Positions 52,470-61,736 of a DNA stretch of 64,000 nucleotides are shown piece after piece. The translations under genes and the position numbers were made by a program. The stretch is from an uncultured Blautia sp. (lineage in GTDB: Bacteria; Bacillota; Clostridia; Lachnospirales; Lachnospiraceae): the NCBI GenBank assembly GCA_934378195.1, contig CAKRPO010000004.1:38593-102592 (forward strand). The letters run 5' to 3'. The notes beneath the pieces are model-generated. The model worked only from the letters and a program-made list of their open reading frames with translations, did no database searches and was not told the DNA's origin. How positions within the stretch are numbered: the stretch's first letter is position 1; every line of letters begins with the position of its first letter.

Positions 52470-53894
52470 ATGCGCAAAACAAAAATTATCTGTACCCTTG
52501 GTCCGTCTACTGATAAGGACGGTGTTCTGGAACAGCTCGTTAAAGAAGGCATGAACGTAGCACGTTTCAACTTCTCTCATGGATTACATGACGAGCAGAA
52601 AGGTCGTATTGATAAATTAAAAGAAATTCGTACACGTCTTGATAAACCGGTAGCTGCGCTTCTCGATACAAAAGGACCTGAAATTCGTATCCGCGAATTT
52701 GAGAATGAAAAGGTCACACTGAAGGAAGGTCAGGAATTTACCTTAACCGCAGAAGAAATTATGGGAAACGAGAAGATCGTTTCTGTTACCTATAAGGAAT
52801 TATACAAAGATGTCAAACCAGGCAACAGCATTCTGATCGATGATGGTCTGATCGGACTTGAAGTCAGGAAGATCAAAGGTCAGGACATTGTCTGTAAAGT
52901 AGTAAACGGTGGTGTTCTCGGCAATAAGAAAGGTGTCAACCTTCCTGGCGTAGAAGTAAACATGCCATTCATCAGCCCGAAAGATCACGACGATATCCTC
53001 TTCGGTATCAAAGAAGGCTATGATTTCATCGCTGCTTCCTTTACAAGAACTGCTGCCGATGTCAAAGAGATCCGTGATATCCTTCAGAAAAACGGTGGAA
53101 ATGACATCAAGATCATCGCCAAGATCGAGAACCAGCAGGGTGTTGACAACATCGACAGTATCATCGAAGCTGCTGACGGTATCATGATTGCCCGTGGTGA
53201 CATGGGTGTTGAGATCCCGCTTGAGGACGTTCCGGTCATCCAGAAAGACATCATTGCCAAGGTATACACCGCAGGCAAACAGGTTATCACAGCTACACAG
53301 ATGCTGGATTCCATGATCAAAAACCCGCGTCCGACCCGTGCGGAAACCACTGACGTTGCCAATGCGATCTATCAGGGAACAAGTGCTATCATGCTTTCCG
53401 GTGAAACTGCAGCTGGTAAATACCCGGTAGAAGCACTCAAGACTATGGTCAAGATTGCAATTCGTACAGAAGCAGATATTGACTATAATAAACAGTTCAA
53501 CACTTCTTCTAAGGAGCACACTGAAAATGTAACTACAGCGATCTCTCATGCAACCTGCATGACAGCGATCGACCTGAATGCCAAAGCCATCATCGCCGTT
53601 ACCCGTTCCGGAAACACTGCACGTATGGTTTCCAAATACCGTCCTGGATGTCAGATCATCGCATGTACTCCGGATGAACGTATCTGGCGTCAGCTGAACC
53701 TGGTTTGGGGTGTTACTCCACTTCTCACCAGGGAAGAATACAGTATGGAAATCCTTCTTCTTCATGCTACAGAAGCAGCCGAAGAAAACGGTTATGTCAA
53801 AGAAGGCGATGTTGTTGTTCTTACTGTTGGTGTTCCGCTTGGACATTCTGGCAACACAAATCTTCTCAAAGCAAGCATTGTTGGACAGTATTAA
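52470..53894 (+). CDS. pyk: Pyruvate kinase
   Basis: A 474-residue glycolytic enzyme converting phosphoenolpyruvate and ADP to pyruvate and ATP. Recognised by TKIICTLGPSTDKDGVLEQL, the KIENQQGVDNIDSI active-site strand, the MIARGDMGVEIP signature and MLDSMIKNPRPTRAETTDVA. This is the short form without the C-terminal PEP-utilizer domain found in bacilli. Own promoter and terminator. Codon use and high GC wobble mark it as a highly expressed housekeeping gene. Confidence 0.97.
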   Translation: MRKTKIICTLGPSTDKDGVLEQLVKEGMNVARFNFSHGLHDEQKGRIDKLKEIRTRLDKPVAALLDTKGPEIRIREFENEKVTLKEGQEFTLTAEEIMGNEKIVSVTYKELYKDVKPGNSILIDDGLIGLEVRKIKGQDIVCKVVNGGVLGNKKGVNLPGVEVNMPFISPKDHDDILFGIKEGYDFIAASFTRTAADVKEIRDILQKNGGNDIKIIAKIENQQGVDNIDSIIEAADGIMIARGDMGVEIPLEDVPVIQKDIIAKVYTAGKQVITATQMLDSMIKNPRPTRAETTDVANAIYQGTSAIMLSGETAAGKYPVEALKTMVKIAIRTEADIDYNKQFNTSSKEHTENVTTAISHATCMTAIDLNAKAIIAVTRSGNTARMVSKYRPGCQIIACTPDERIWRQLNLVWGVTPLLTREEYSMEILLLHATEAAEENGYVKEGDVVVLTVGVPLGHSGNTNLLKASIVGQY

Positions 53895-53949
53895 TCCGTT
53901 TACAGCAACAATCTCAACTGTTTTGTAAAATTGTATACAAAAATGAACA

Positions 53950-53993
53950 AGGTCATTATCCCCTGAAATAGGTGATAATGACCTGTTGTTTTT
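53950..53993. terminator. Bidirectional terminator between pyk and the secreted-protein gene
   Basis: GGTCATTATC / GATAATGACC stem, 13-base loop, followed by TGTTGTTTTT on plus and TTGTTCATTTTT on minus. Genes converge here. Confidence 0.85.
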
Positions 53994-53994
53994 A

Positions 53995-55461
53995 CTATTT
54001 CTTATAAATCGTGATCACGATCGGCTCCTGATCTTCATCTCCATAAGGCTGAATCCAGTATAATTCCTCGTCCGGATCTTTCTTCTTTTCTGCATCAGAA
54101 CCTTTTGATTCAGACTCTCCTGATGCCATAGTCTCTGCTTTAGAATTTCCGCTTTCCAGATCCCCGGTAGTCTCTTCGCCTTTTCCGGAAGCTGCTGTTT
54201 CATCCTCATCTTTCACATAGGCAAGTTCCAGATATGCTTTGTTGCTATCCGCATCATTTATAATGATCTGGTTCTTCTTTCCCAGAGTCTTCTTATCGGA
54301 ATACTTTCCATCTTTATCAACAGAAACTCTGCGAACCTCCTTGTTTATCACACAGGTTCCACCTGTAGAAGTTGTGAGCACCAGTTCTTTCTCTGTGTCG
54401 GAAAGGTTGATGATATTTAATCTCTTTTCATTTTCCGTAAGCGTTATAATGACTTTATTACCTTCTTTGTGAAAATGAATTCCAAGTTCAGATGCCGTTT
54501 CCTTCGCACACAGTGTGATCCAGTGCTTCTTTGGCTCCATTTTGTCAATGATCGCAATGGAGTGCAGCTTCTTATTGTCACTGGTCAGCGAAAATCCGTT
54601 TTTAATCTCATTAATTGCTGTGGAAACCGCCAGATCTGTGATATTTCCATCGGAGTCTGTCTTGATCTCTGTGGTTTCTGTCGGAACAGTCTTACCGGTA
54701 ACTTCTTCTGTCTCTTCCTGATTATCTGCATTCTTTTTCGCAACGCGAATTGTTCTGACAGCCGTCTCCGGGTCATATTCTGTCACGATATCTGTAGAAG
54801 TAGATGATGCATATGCCGCATATTCTGTATCAATATCCTCATCCGGAAGTTCTTCGTCTCCGCCACTGTTTGCATCATTCTTGTCACCCGAATGATTGCC
54901 CTTATCTGTATCTGCGTTGTTATCCGTATTGGACTTAGCCGAATCTGCGTTGTCAGTACCAGGTTTCTCATTCGTTTTTGTATCAGAATCAGATATTTTG
55001 TCATTGTCTGTCTCATCAGAAGCATTCGGATCCTTTGCCGGAATCCTGGTCAGCTCTGTATAATCGCAGCCCTGTCTCTGACATTTGTAAGTAATAACAC
55101 CAGGGGTATCTGCAGTTGCTTCCTGAATGGATACTTCTTTCATATCATGACCAAGTGCCGCTGTCTCATCTCTCTTTTCTTCATACGTACAGCCATCCAC
55201 TTTGCATTTATAAAGAGAATATCCTTTTTCCGTACAGGTCGGAAGGATCACTTCACTTTCTACCAGTTCATGTTCTCCCTCATTACATACTACAATATCA
55301 TCTTCGGCTTCATTTTCAGGATTTTCTTTCGTGACATCCTCTTTCGCAGTTTCCTCTGTTTTAACCAGAACAGACTCACCTGCATATACCATGGAATTTC
55401 CTGCCATGGACATCGCCATGAACAGAGCCAGCATGGTTGTACCTTTCCATTTTCTATTCAT
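53995..55461 (-). CDS. Secreted cell-surface protein with repeated Cys modules and low-complexity linker
   Basis: A 488-residue protein from MNRKWKGTTMLALFMAMSMA (55461; GGGGAG six bases upstream), with a signal peptide cut near VYA. Residues ~45-140 hold two related Cys modules of the type common in Lachnospiraceae surface proteins (ILPTCTEKGYSLYKCKVDGC, PGVITYKCQRQGCDY). Then follows an Asp/Asn/Ser/Lys-rich linker (~150-235), a domain of about 170 residues without recognised family, and an acidic tail ending VITIYKK. No LPXTG or membrane anchor is seen, so it is probably released or held non-covalently. Confidence 0.75.
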   Translation of the reverse strand: MNRKWKGTTMLALFMAMSMAGNSMVYAGESVLVKTEETAKEDVTKENPENEAEDDIVVCNEGEHELVESEVILPTCTEKGYSLYKCKVDGCTYEEKRDETAALGHDMKEVSIQEATADTPGVITYKCQRQGCDYTELTRIPAKDPNASDETDNDKISDSDTKTNEKPGTDNADSAKSNTDNNADTDKGNHSGDKNDANSGGDEELPDEDIDTEYAAYASSTSTDIVTEYDPETAVRTIRVAKKNADNQEETEEVTGKTVPTETTEIKTDSDGNITDLAVSTAINEIKNGFSLTSDNKKLHSIAIIDKMEPKKHWITLCAKETASELGIHFHKEGNKVIITLTENEKRLNIINLSDTEKELVLTTSTGGTCVINKEVRRVSVDKDGKYSDKKTLGKKNQIIINDADSNKAYLELAYVKDEDETAASGKGEETTGDLESGNSKAETMASGESESKGSDAEKKKDPDEELYWIQPYGDEDQEPIVITIYKK

Positions 55462-55520
55462 GCATTTCTCCCCTTTGTGCAAAATCTGGGTTTTCATCTC
55501 ACATCTGATTTATCTTATCA

Positions 55521-56282
55521 TTAATTCACTTTTGCGGCAAGTTCCTTAATTACCTCGCCTGCGATGATCAACCCTGCTACAGATGGCACAAATGCAGTTG
55601 ACCCCGGGATATCCCGACGCTCGGTACATTTGTGTGCAGCCCCCGGAGGGCAGATGCAATGTGACCGGCAGCTGATTGACATATCCTCGATCGGACGGGT
55701 TGGTTTTTCCTGAGAATATACAACTTTCAGTTTCTTTATTCCACGTTTCTTGAGTTCACGACGCATAACCTTTGCCAGTGGGCAGACAGAAGTCTTGTAG
55801 ATATCTGCTACCTGGAAAGCAGTCGGATCAAGTTTGTTTCCTGCTCCCATGCTGCTGATGATCGGCACACCGGCTTCTTTGGCCTCCATGACGAGCTGGA
55901 TCTTTGCAGTGACCGTATCCACTGCATCTACCACATAATCATACTGAGAAAAATCAAACTCATCTTTCGTCTCCGGCAGATAAAAGCACTTGTGAACATT
56001 GACTTCTGCCTTTGGATTGATATCGAGAATACGGTCTTTCATGACATCAACTTTGTACTTACCGACAGTGCTTCTGGTCGCAATGATCTGACGGTTCAGG
56101 TTGGTCAGACACACTTTGTCATCATCGATCAGGTCAATGGCACCGACTCCGCTTCGCGCAAGTGCCTCCACGGTGTATCCACCAACCCCGCCAATTCCAA
56201 AAACAGCCACCCTGGAACCGGCCAGTTTCTCCATTGCTTCCTTACCAAATAACAGTTCTGTTCTGGAAAACTGATTCAGCAT
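55521..56282 (-). CDS. tcdA: tRNA threonylcarbamoyladenosine dehydratase (ThiF/HesA family)
   Basis: A 253-residue E1-like enzyme: LAGSRVAVFGIGGVGGYTVE ATP-binding glycine loop, IDLIDDDKVCLTNLNRQI, catalytic-region Cys residues in DMSISCRSHCICPPG and a hydrophobic C-terminal helix. It cyclises t6A37 in tRNAs to ct6A using ATP. Starts immediately after larE ends. Confidence 0.9.
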   Translation of the reverse strand: MLNQFSRTELLFGKEAMEKLAGSRVAVFGIGGVGGYTVEALARSGVGAIDLIDDDKVCLTNLNRQIIATRSTVGKYKVDVMKDRILDINPKAEVNVHKCFYLPETKDEFDFSQYDYVVDAVDTVTAKIQLVMEAKEAGVPIISSMGAGNKLDPTAFQVADIYKTSVCPLAKVMRRELKKRGIKKLKVVYSQEKPTRPIEDMSISCRSHCICPPGAAHKCTERRDIPGSTAFVPSVAGLIIAGEVIKELAAKVN

Positions 56283-57113
56283 TTATTTAATCTCCTTTTC
56301 TTTTTCATCCAATGTTTCATTCATACTTCCGGTACGATATCCCAGAAGATCCAAAGTCACGTAATCAAAGCCGTATTCCTTAAGCTGCTTTGCAATTCTG
56401 GTTCTGTTTTCTTCTTCAACAATCCTGCAGATTTCTTCCGGAAGAACTTCAATTCTGGCGATGTTTCCATGAATACGGACACGTACCTGATGGAATCCCA
56501 TATCCAGAAGAAGCTGTTCTGCCTTGTCTACCATACCAAGTTTTTTCTCGCTGATGGTCTCTCCGTACACAAAACGGGAAGAAAGACAGGCGAAGGACTG
56601 TTTGTCCCAGGTCGGAAGGCCCATCTCTTTGGACAGTTCACGGATTTCTTCTTTATAAAGCTCTGCCTGGCGAAGCGGGCTGCTGACACCAAGTTCTTTG
56701 ACTGCAATCAGACCCGGACGATAATCGCCGTTATCATCCATGTTGGAACCTTCGGCTACTGCATTCATACCGTTTTCTTTTGCAATCTCCCAGATTTTCT
56801 CAAACAGTTCATGCTTGCACAGATAGCAGCGGTTCTTCGGATTCTGACGGAATCCATCAATATCCAGTTCTTCAGATTTACAGACAATGTGACGAACACC
56901 ATTTTCTTTGCAGAATTCTGTTGCTTCTTTCAGCTCTCTCTCCGGGAAGGAACAGGAACTGGCTGTAACTGCAATTACTTTATCCTTACCGAGTGCTTCC
57001 AGCGCCGCTTTCAGAAGAAATGTAGAATCCACACCACTGGAAAAAGCAACGGCAACACTTCCCATGTCTTTCAGGTTCTGCTGTAATACTTTATATTTAT
57101 CATGGATACTCAC
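56283..57113 (-). CDS. larE: ATP-dependent sacrificial sulfur transferase LarE
   Basis: A 276-residue PP-loop protein (VAFSSGVDSTFLLKAALEAL) with the conserved Cys region CYLCKHELFEK and QSFACLSSRFVYGE, the latter holding the Cys whose sulfur is donated in LarE. It makes the thiocarboxylates of the nickel-pincer nucleotide cofactor of lactate racemase and relatives. larB and larC are not in the window. It is cotranscribed with tcdA. Confidence 0.9.
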   Translation of the reverse strand: MSIHDKYKVLQQNLKDMGSVAVAFSSGVDSTFLLKAALEALGKDKVIAVTASSCSFPERELKEATEFCKENGVRHIVCKSEELDIDGFRQNPKNRCYLCKHELFEKIWEIAKENGMNAVAEGSNMDDNGDYRPGLIAVKELGVSSPLRQAELYKEEIRELSKEMGLPTWDKQSFACLSSRFVYGETISEKKLGMVDKAEQLLLDMGFHQVRVRIHGNIARIEVLPEEICRIVEEENRTRIAKQLKEYGFDYVTLDLLGYRTGSMNETLDEKEKEIK

Positions 57114-57191
57114 TATAAAATGCTCCTTTTTAACCTATTAATCTAGTGTGTATTATAGCATAACCATATCGGCCATACAATATATATATAA

Positions 57192-57255
57192 AACAAAGCG
57201 GACAAGTCCGCTTCAAACTCCCTGAATCCCTCAATCTTTGAGGGACTTGTTACGC
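57192..57255. repeat. 64-bp dispersed repeat, copy 2 (terminator of the EamA gene)
   Basis: Matches 47703-47766. Here it forms two good hairpins, AAGCGGAC-AA-GTCCGCTT and CCCTCAA-TCT-TTGAGGG. On the minus strand the first ends in TTTGTTTT after the EamA gene, so it can terminate transcription. Confidence 0.75.
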
Positions 57256-57281
57256 TTTGCGCGCCAGATGAAGCATAGATT

Positions 57282-58148
57282 CTACACCATCGTCATAATT
57301 ACTGTTCCCAGCGTGATCAGTACCACTCCAACCGCAGCTTTCCGTGTCAGCTTCTCGTGGAAAACAATCCAGGAAAATGCAATTGTCACAAGAATGCTCA
57401 GTTTATCAATCGGCACAACAACGCTCGCCGGGCCTTCCTGCAATGCCCGATAATAACACAGCCAGGATGCTCCGGTTGCAATTCCGGAAAGCCCGATAAA
57501 CAGCAGTTCCTTTTTCTCAATTTCCCGAACCTCATGCTGTTTTCCTTTCATAAATACCATCAGCCATGCCATAACCAATACAACTGTGGTACGGATTGCA
57601 GTTCCCAGATTGGAATCAATCCCGGAAATACCAATCTTTCCAAGAATGGCCGTCAGGCTGGCAAACACCGCTGACAGCACCGCATAAATCAGCCAGCTTC
57701 CGTCTCTCGATCCGTTGTTTTCGGTTCCTTCTTTTCTGGTGATCATCATCATAGTTCCGATTCCGATCAGACAGACACATCCTGCTTTTGCCCAGGATAA
57801 TCCTTCATGCAGAAAAATCAGTGCCAGAAGAATCGTCAGAATCGTACTGGATTTATCGATCGGCACAACCTTGTTGACATCGCCTTTCTGGAGTGCATGG
57901 AAATAGCAGAGCCAGGATGCTCCCGTCGCCATGCCGGACAATATCAGGAACAAAAGTGTATTTCCGCTGATGTCCTTTATTCCGGACAGTGTTCCTGTCA
58001 CAAGCACCATCAGCCAGGAAAATAAAAGAACTACGATCGTCCTGACCGCTGTTGCCACATCAGAATCCGTTTTCTGGATTCCGCACTTCGCAAGAATTGC
58101 CGTAATTCCCGCAAAAAACGAAGATCCTATTGCAAATAAGATCCACAT
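57282..58148 (-). CDS. EamA/DMT family transporter
   Basis: A 288-residue protein with ten membrane helices in two EamA repeats, each containing the motif GASWLCYFHALQKGDVNKVV / GASWLCYYRALQEGPASVVV followed by PIDK. Likely an exporter or importer of small metabolites; substrate unknown. Monocistronic, closed by the hairpins at 57192-57255. Confidence 0.9.
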   Translation of the reverse strand: MWILFAIGSSFFAGITAILAKCGIQKTDSDVATAVRTIVVLLFSWLMVLVTGTLSGIKDISGNTLLFLILSGMATGASWLCYFHALQKGDVNKVVPIDKSSTILTILLALIFLHEGLSWAKAGCVCLIGIGTMMMITRKEGTENNGSRDGSWLIYAVLSAVFASLTAILGKIGISGIDSNLGTAIRTTVVLVMAWLMVFMKGKQHEVREIEKKELLFIGLSGIATGASWLCYYRALQEGPASVVVPIDKLSILVTIAFSWIVFHEKLTRKAAVGVVLITLGTVIMTMV

Positions 58149-58227
58149 AATAATCCCCCCTGTGTATTTATTTCCTGTAAAGTAAAAGAGCAGGCTCTCA
58201 CCCGCTCAGTCATTTGAATAACGTTCA

Positions 58228-58485
58228 TCATTCATCAAAATTTGCTGCGTATACACCTTCCGGAAGTCTCATGGTAAGAATTCCAAGATTAAATTCATGA
58301 TCCATAATGGTAATGTGATATTCAAAGATCACATCGTCCTCAAACTTGGACAGTAATACATAACTGCCGTTTTCTTTTCCTTCAATCTGATCGCAGATAT
58401 CTTCATAAACAGCCTGTCCGGAAATTTCTCTTGGGTATCCTGCTGCCTTAATCTTCTCTTCAATTGCCTGGTATAATTCGTCCAT
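58228..58485 (-). CDS. Conserved hypothetical small acidic protein
   Basis: 85 residues, MDELYQAIEEKIKAAGYPRE onwards, soluble, acidic, ending GVYAANFDE. Preceded by GAGGAGG. No family recognised. It lies 14 bp downstream of the acylphosphatase gene and is probably in its operon. Confidence 0.75.
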   Translation of the reverse strand: MDELYQAIEEKIKAAGYPREISGQAVYEDICDQIEGKENGSYVLLSKFEDDVIFEYHITIMDHEFNLGILTMRLPEGVYAANFDE

Positions 58486-58499
58486 CCGTACGTCCTCCT

Positions 58500-58775
58500 C
58501 TAGTATCTGACTCCGAATCCATATTCTCCCTCATCAACCGAAAGACTGCGTTTTCGGATATCGTCAATCTCTATATAACGGTCATTGTAAAGTGCCTGCA
58601 GGATCTTGTCAATATCTTCTTCCAGTCCCTGCAATTCTGTGGAGACGGAGCCGTCATATTCGTTTCGTGCCCAGCCGGTCACACTGTATTTCTCAGCCAG
58701 ATACCTCAGCTTGTAGCGAAATCCGACTCCCTGGACTCTTCCATAAAAACATATGGATACTCTGATCTTGTGCAT
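58500..58775 (-). CDS. acyP: Acylphosphatase
   Basis: 91 residues from MHKIRVSICFYGRVQGVGFR (58775). The signature GRVQGVGFR contains the catalytic Arg, and WARNEYDGSV the catalytic Asn. It hydrolyses acyl phosphates. A longer frame to 58943 overlaps the PAP2 gene and is rejected. The start lies two bases after the PAP2 stop. Confidence 0.93.
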   Translation of the reverse strand: MHKIRVSICFYGRVQGVGFRYKLRYLAEKYSVTGWARNEYDGSVSTELQGLEEDIDKILQALYNDRYIEIDDIRKRSLSVDEGEYGFGVRY

Positions 58776-58777
58776 GA

Positions 58778-59308
58778 TTATCTTACTATCTTTTTCCCTT
58801 CTGCCAATTTTACAATGTGATATCCAATCCATCCGGAAAGGCATCCAAAAATGATTCCACCCAGAACATCTGTTGGATAATGCACATACAAGTACAATCT
58901 GGATACAGCTATCAGACATGAAATCACAAGAGCTATAATCCAAATCCTTCTTTCTCCTGACAGGTACAGTGCTGTCACTGATGCAAAGGAGGCCGCTGTA
59001 TGTCCAGACGGAAATGAATAATCGCGAAGCTTTGCAACCAGTAATTCTACTGTCGTATTCACATCATACGGTCTGGTTCGTGCTACAAGATTCTTTAACA
59101 ATACATTACATAATAATAAATCTACGATGAGTGCAGCTGCCATGGTCACACCTGTCTTTCTCATTTTCGGTATAATAAGAAAGATTAGAGTCAGTATAAT
59201 CCAGAATATCCCGGCATCCCCAAGCTTTGTGACTGAAGTCATTAGTTTATCCATCATCGGCGTATGCAATGTCTGGAACCAGTCAAGTATATTTAATTCA
59301 AATCCCAT
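58778..59308 (-). CDS. PAP2 family membrane phosphatase
   Basis: A 176-residue protein with five or six helices and the three phosphatase motifs: KNLVARTRP, FPSGHTAASF and SRLYLYVHYPTDVL. Such enzymes dephosphorylate undecaprenyl pyrophosphate or other lipid phosphates at the outer membrane face; BcrC-like function is possible. First gene of a unit with the acylphosphatase. Confidence 0.92.
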   Translation of the reverse strand: MGFELNILDWFQTLHTPMMDKLMTSVTKLGDAGIFWIILTLIFLIIPKMRKTGVTMAAALIVDLLLCNVLLKNLVARTRPYDVNTTVELLVAKLRDYSFPSGHTAASFASVTALYLSGERRIWIIALVISCLIAVSRLYLYVHYPTDVLGGIIFGCLSGWIGYHIVKLAEGKKIVR

Positions 59309-59382
59309 CTTTTAGTGTCCTTTGCATATATTTGTCTGTACCCTTATGAATTTTAAGAGCTGCATCAGCTAATCCTCTGCTC

Positions 59383-59601
59383 TCAGCGGAGTTTCCGCAT
59401 TTCCCCTTCAATCAGAAATACTTTGTCTCCCTCATTGATGTCCAGCTCATATAACCGGGCATCTTTTTCCTGAACGGTCATCTCCTGACCTGTATAATTG
59501 CTTTTCAGAAGGACATTATCCTTCACTTCCATCCCGTCCGGACGCCCCTCACATCCGAAATCAGGCTCATCGATACGTAAAACATTGAATGTTTCAAGCA
59601 T
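59383..59601 (-). CDS. Small conserved hypothetical protein
   Basis: 72 residues from MLETFNVLRIDEPDFGCEGR (59601; GGGGAG six bases upstream). The beta-rich pattern with VLLKSNYTGQEMTVQEKDAR and INEGDKVFLIEG recalls DUF3006-like small proteins. Function unknown. It follows the transglutaminase-like gene after 40 bp. Confidence 0.7.
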   Translation of the reverse strand: MLETFNVLRIDEPDFGCEGRPDGMEVKDNVLLKSNYTGQEMTVQEKDARLYELDINEGDKVFLIEGEMRKLR

Positions 59602-59641
59602 ATATGTCTCCCCTTTTATTACCAAAACTCAGAATTTCGTG

Positions 59642-60667
59642 TTATTCCTTTTCCCCTTCATTCGCATCCTCCATCGTGATGCATTCCTGCATCTGTGCCT
59701 CTGTATAATACAGGCGCAATACAGCCTGCGGCCAGTTGATATTGACAACCGCCGTTTTATTTTTCTCTTCACCGGCTTTGCGGATCAGTCCAAGAAGTTC
59801 ATTCAGAACCTCTCTTGTCAGATAGCCGCCTCTCCAGTGAAAGGTCAGTGTTTTTCCTTTTTTGGCTGCCTGAAGTGAACGTTTATACACATCTTCTGTC
59901 TTTGTGAATGACAGTTTCTTTTCTTTGTAATAAAAGTGATCATGGTCTGTACAGTGCGGTGCTGCTGCGATCAGTGGCTCATGGTCTTTAAAAACATGTC
60001 CATCGTCCAGATTAAAGTAATCATAACGGATGTCTGCAGCTTTATCACTGTTTCCAAGTGTATTGTCAAATGTTGCATCCAGATGATAGTATGTACCGCC
60101 GATTCGGACAATGTTCCAGGTATGGCGGTATTTGATCCCTTTTTCCGGATTGTTGCCGCATATCGCGATCACACACCAGACTCCCAACGCATCCAGAAGT
60201 ACCTTGACTGCTTTGGCAATGCCTTCGCAGACGCCAACGCCCTGTCCCAGTGGTCCAATGATCTCATGGGAATATGCCTTTTTGAGTTTATCATAATGTA
60301 CATTCTGACAGATAAAGTCATGTACATATTTCTCTTTTTCCCACTCCGAAAGGCTCTGTGCCGGGCGCACCAGCTTCTCTACTCTGGATTTCATTGCCTT
60401 TTGATGCTCTTTTATTTTTCCCTTATCAAACAGATATTCCGGGATAAAAATAATGTTCGGTGAATCTTTATAATAACGATATTTATATCCCGTCGCCCAG
60501 AAAATCTCCGGATGATCCAGCCGCAGCTGAAAGAAAACATTGTACAAATCTTCTCCATCCAGTGCCGGAATCTGGAATTCATCCGCCAGGCTGGTGATTC
60601 CCTGAAGGATGCCATGATAAGCAGCCTGTTTCTGTTTATCCATATGGTTGTAGTAATACTGCTCCAT
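59642..60667 (-). CDS. Transglutaminase-like protein
   Basis: A 341-residue cytoplasmic-looking protein (no signal peptide) with a transglutaminase core: GVGVCEGIAKAVKVLLDALG (Cys), YRHTWNIVRIGGTYYHLDAT (His and Asp). Residues 1-130 contain a helical region, and the C-terminus is mixed. The family includes cysteine peptidases and peptide cyclases, and the substrate is unknown. Cotranscribed with the small genes on both sides. Confidence 0.85.
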   Translation of the reverse strand: MEQYYYNHMDKQKQAAYHGILQGITSLADEFQIPALDGEDLYNVFFQLRLDHPEIFWATGYKYRYYKDSPNIIFIPEYLFDKGKIKEHQKAMKSRVEKLVRPAQSLSEWEKEKYVHDFICQNVHYDKLKKAYSHEIIGPLGQGVGVCEGIAKAVKVLLDALGVWCVIAICGNNPEKGIKYRHTWNIVRIGGTYYHLDATFDNTLGNSDKAADIRYDYFNLDDGHVFKDHEPLIAAAPHCTDHDHFYYKEKKLSFTKTEDVYKRSLQAAKKGKTLTFHWRGGYLTREVLNELLGLIRKAGEEKNKTAVVNINWPQAVLRLYYTEAQMQECITMEDANEGEKE

Positions 60668-60684
60668 TGTACTTCTCCTGAGGA

Positions 60685-60855
60685 TTATTTCATAGAATAC
60701 TGCATCATTTCATAATGTAAGATACAGCCCTCGTAGATTTCCACCGGAAGAAGCGCCCTCGCAACCAGCTTCAATTCCTCCTCCGGGCGGTCGATTCTCT
60801 GCAGATGTGCATAATCTCCATCGATCTGTTTCACTTCATAATCACATTCTAACAT
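60685..60855 (-). CDS. Small DUF3006-like protein
   Basis: 56 residues from MLECDYEVKQIDGDYAHLQR (60855; AGAAAGGA eight bases upstream). A longer frame to 60993 overlaps the end of the HEPN gene and the hairpin repeat and is rejected. The pattern IDGDYAHLQRID ... ARALLPVEIYEGCILHYE fits the DUF3006 type. It precedes the transglutaminase-like gene by 17 bp. Confidence 0.6.
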   Translation of the reverse strand: MLECDYEVKQIDGDYAHLQRIDRPEEELKLVARALLPVEIYEGCILHYEMMQYSMK

Positions 60856-60937
60856 CGGTATTTTCCTTTCTCGTAATCTTGATTTTGTTGTTTCGTAGTT
60901 TATTGTTACTTCATTCTTATCAAAATAGTAATTTCTC

Positions 60938-60977
60938 TTTATCATAACACAAGAGGAAGAGTTTTTGCACTCTCCCT
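60938..60977. repeat. Repeated hairpin element, copy 1
   Basis: TTTATCATAACACAAGAGGAAGAG and the rest of a ~36-bp unit shared with 62877-62917. The hairpin GAGGAAGAG / CTCTCCCTC follows the HEPN gene stop on the minus strand and may terminate it. Confidence 0.65.
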
Positions 60978-60983
60978 CCAATT

Positions 60984-61373
60984 TTATAACCACCCATTTT
61001 CAACTTCTTCTTTTAACTCAACAAACATCTTATAAAATTCAGTTTTTGCCTCATTAACAATACCTAAGGCAATTTTCTGATTATAAGAATGCGTTACATT
61101 ATTTCGTGCCCGTAATGCCCTCAGCCACAGTTCTTCATCTTTTATCATGCCTGCTTTATACGCGGTTTTTAAAATGATCTTAGGTGATCCTGTTGCACCT
61201 TCTTCATATCCATGATTCTGCAGGATTTCCTTCATCATTTTCCATGACTGTTCAAATGTAATTTCATATAATCCAACCAATCCGGTAAGTACAACATTAT
61301 CATATGGTTCTTCATAATTATAAATATCTTTCATATTTCCTAATGAAGAACAAAAATTTTCATATTTTTTCAT
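60984..61373 (-). CDS. HEPN toxin of HepT/MntA type
   Basis: A 129-residue helical protein of the nucleotidyltransferase-substrate-binding (HI0074/HepT) family. It carries R90-x4-H95-x-Y97 (ARNNVTHSYN), the RNase motif and the Tyr that the partner MntA AMPylates. It overlaps the MNT gene by 14 bases. Functions as an RNA-cleaving toxin held inactive by the partner. Confidence 0.85.
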   Translation of the reverse strand: MKKYENFCSSLGNMKDIYNYEEPYDNVVLTGLVGLYEITFEQSWKMMKEILQNHGYEEGATGSPKIILKTAYKAGMIKDEELWLRALRARNNVTHSYNQKIALGIVNEAKTEFYKMFVELKEEVENGWL

Positions 61374-61653
61374 ATAATATCCGTCCTTCCTTTTCTATCG
61401 ATTCCCGTAATTCATCCTGCATTTCAGCATCCAGATTTACAATATCATACTCCAACAATGTACTTGTTTCTTCGTCCACATCCAAAGCAAATCTGTTGAA
61501 ATCTCCGCCACTTACCGCCAGATCAATATCACTGGTTCTTCTGAAATCTCCACGTGCACGCGATCCAAACAAAAGTACTTTTTTTACCTTATATATTTCC
61601 GCAAAATGTCTTATTTCTGCTATAACCTTTGGATTAATTCCTGTGTTCTCCAT
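61360..61653 (-). CDS. MntA-type nucleotidyltransferase antitoxin
   Basis: 97 residues from MENTGINPKVIAEIRHFAEI (61653; GGGGA upstream, better than a GTG at 61674). It contains the minimal polymerase-beta motif GS-x10-DxD (G30, S31, D42, D44: LFGSRARGDFRRTSDIDLAV). In HepT/MntA systems this enzyme AMPylates the toxin. First gene of the pair. Confidence 0.85.
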   Translation of the reverse strand: MENTGINPKVIAEIRHFAEIYKVKKVLLFGSRARGDFRRTSDIDLAVSGGDFNRFALDVDEETSTLLEYDIVNLDAEMQDELRESIEKEGRILYEKI

Positions 61654-61736
61654 ATTCAAATCCCCGTTCAGCACTTTTTTATAGTACTTATTATATTATC
61701 TATTCCATTCTTTCGCAATTTGATTATAAAGATACA

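Noticed and set aside
58776..58943. Longer acylphosphatase
   Set aside because: The extension is antisense-like overlap within the PAP2 coding region; the enzyme is complete from 58775.
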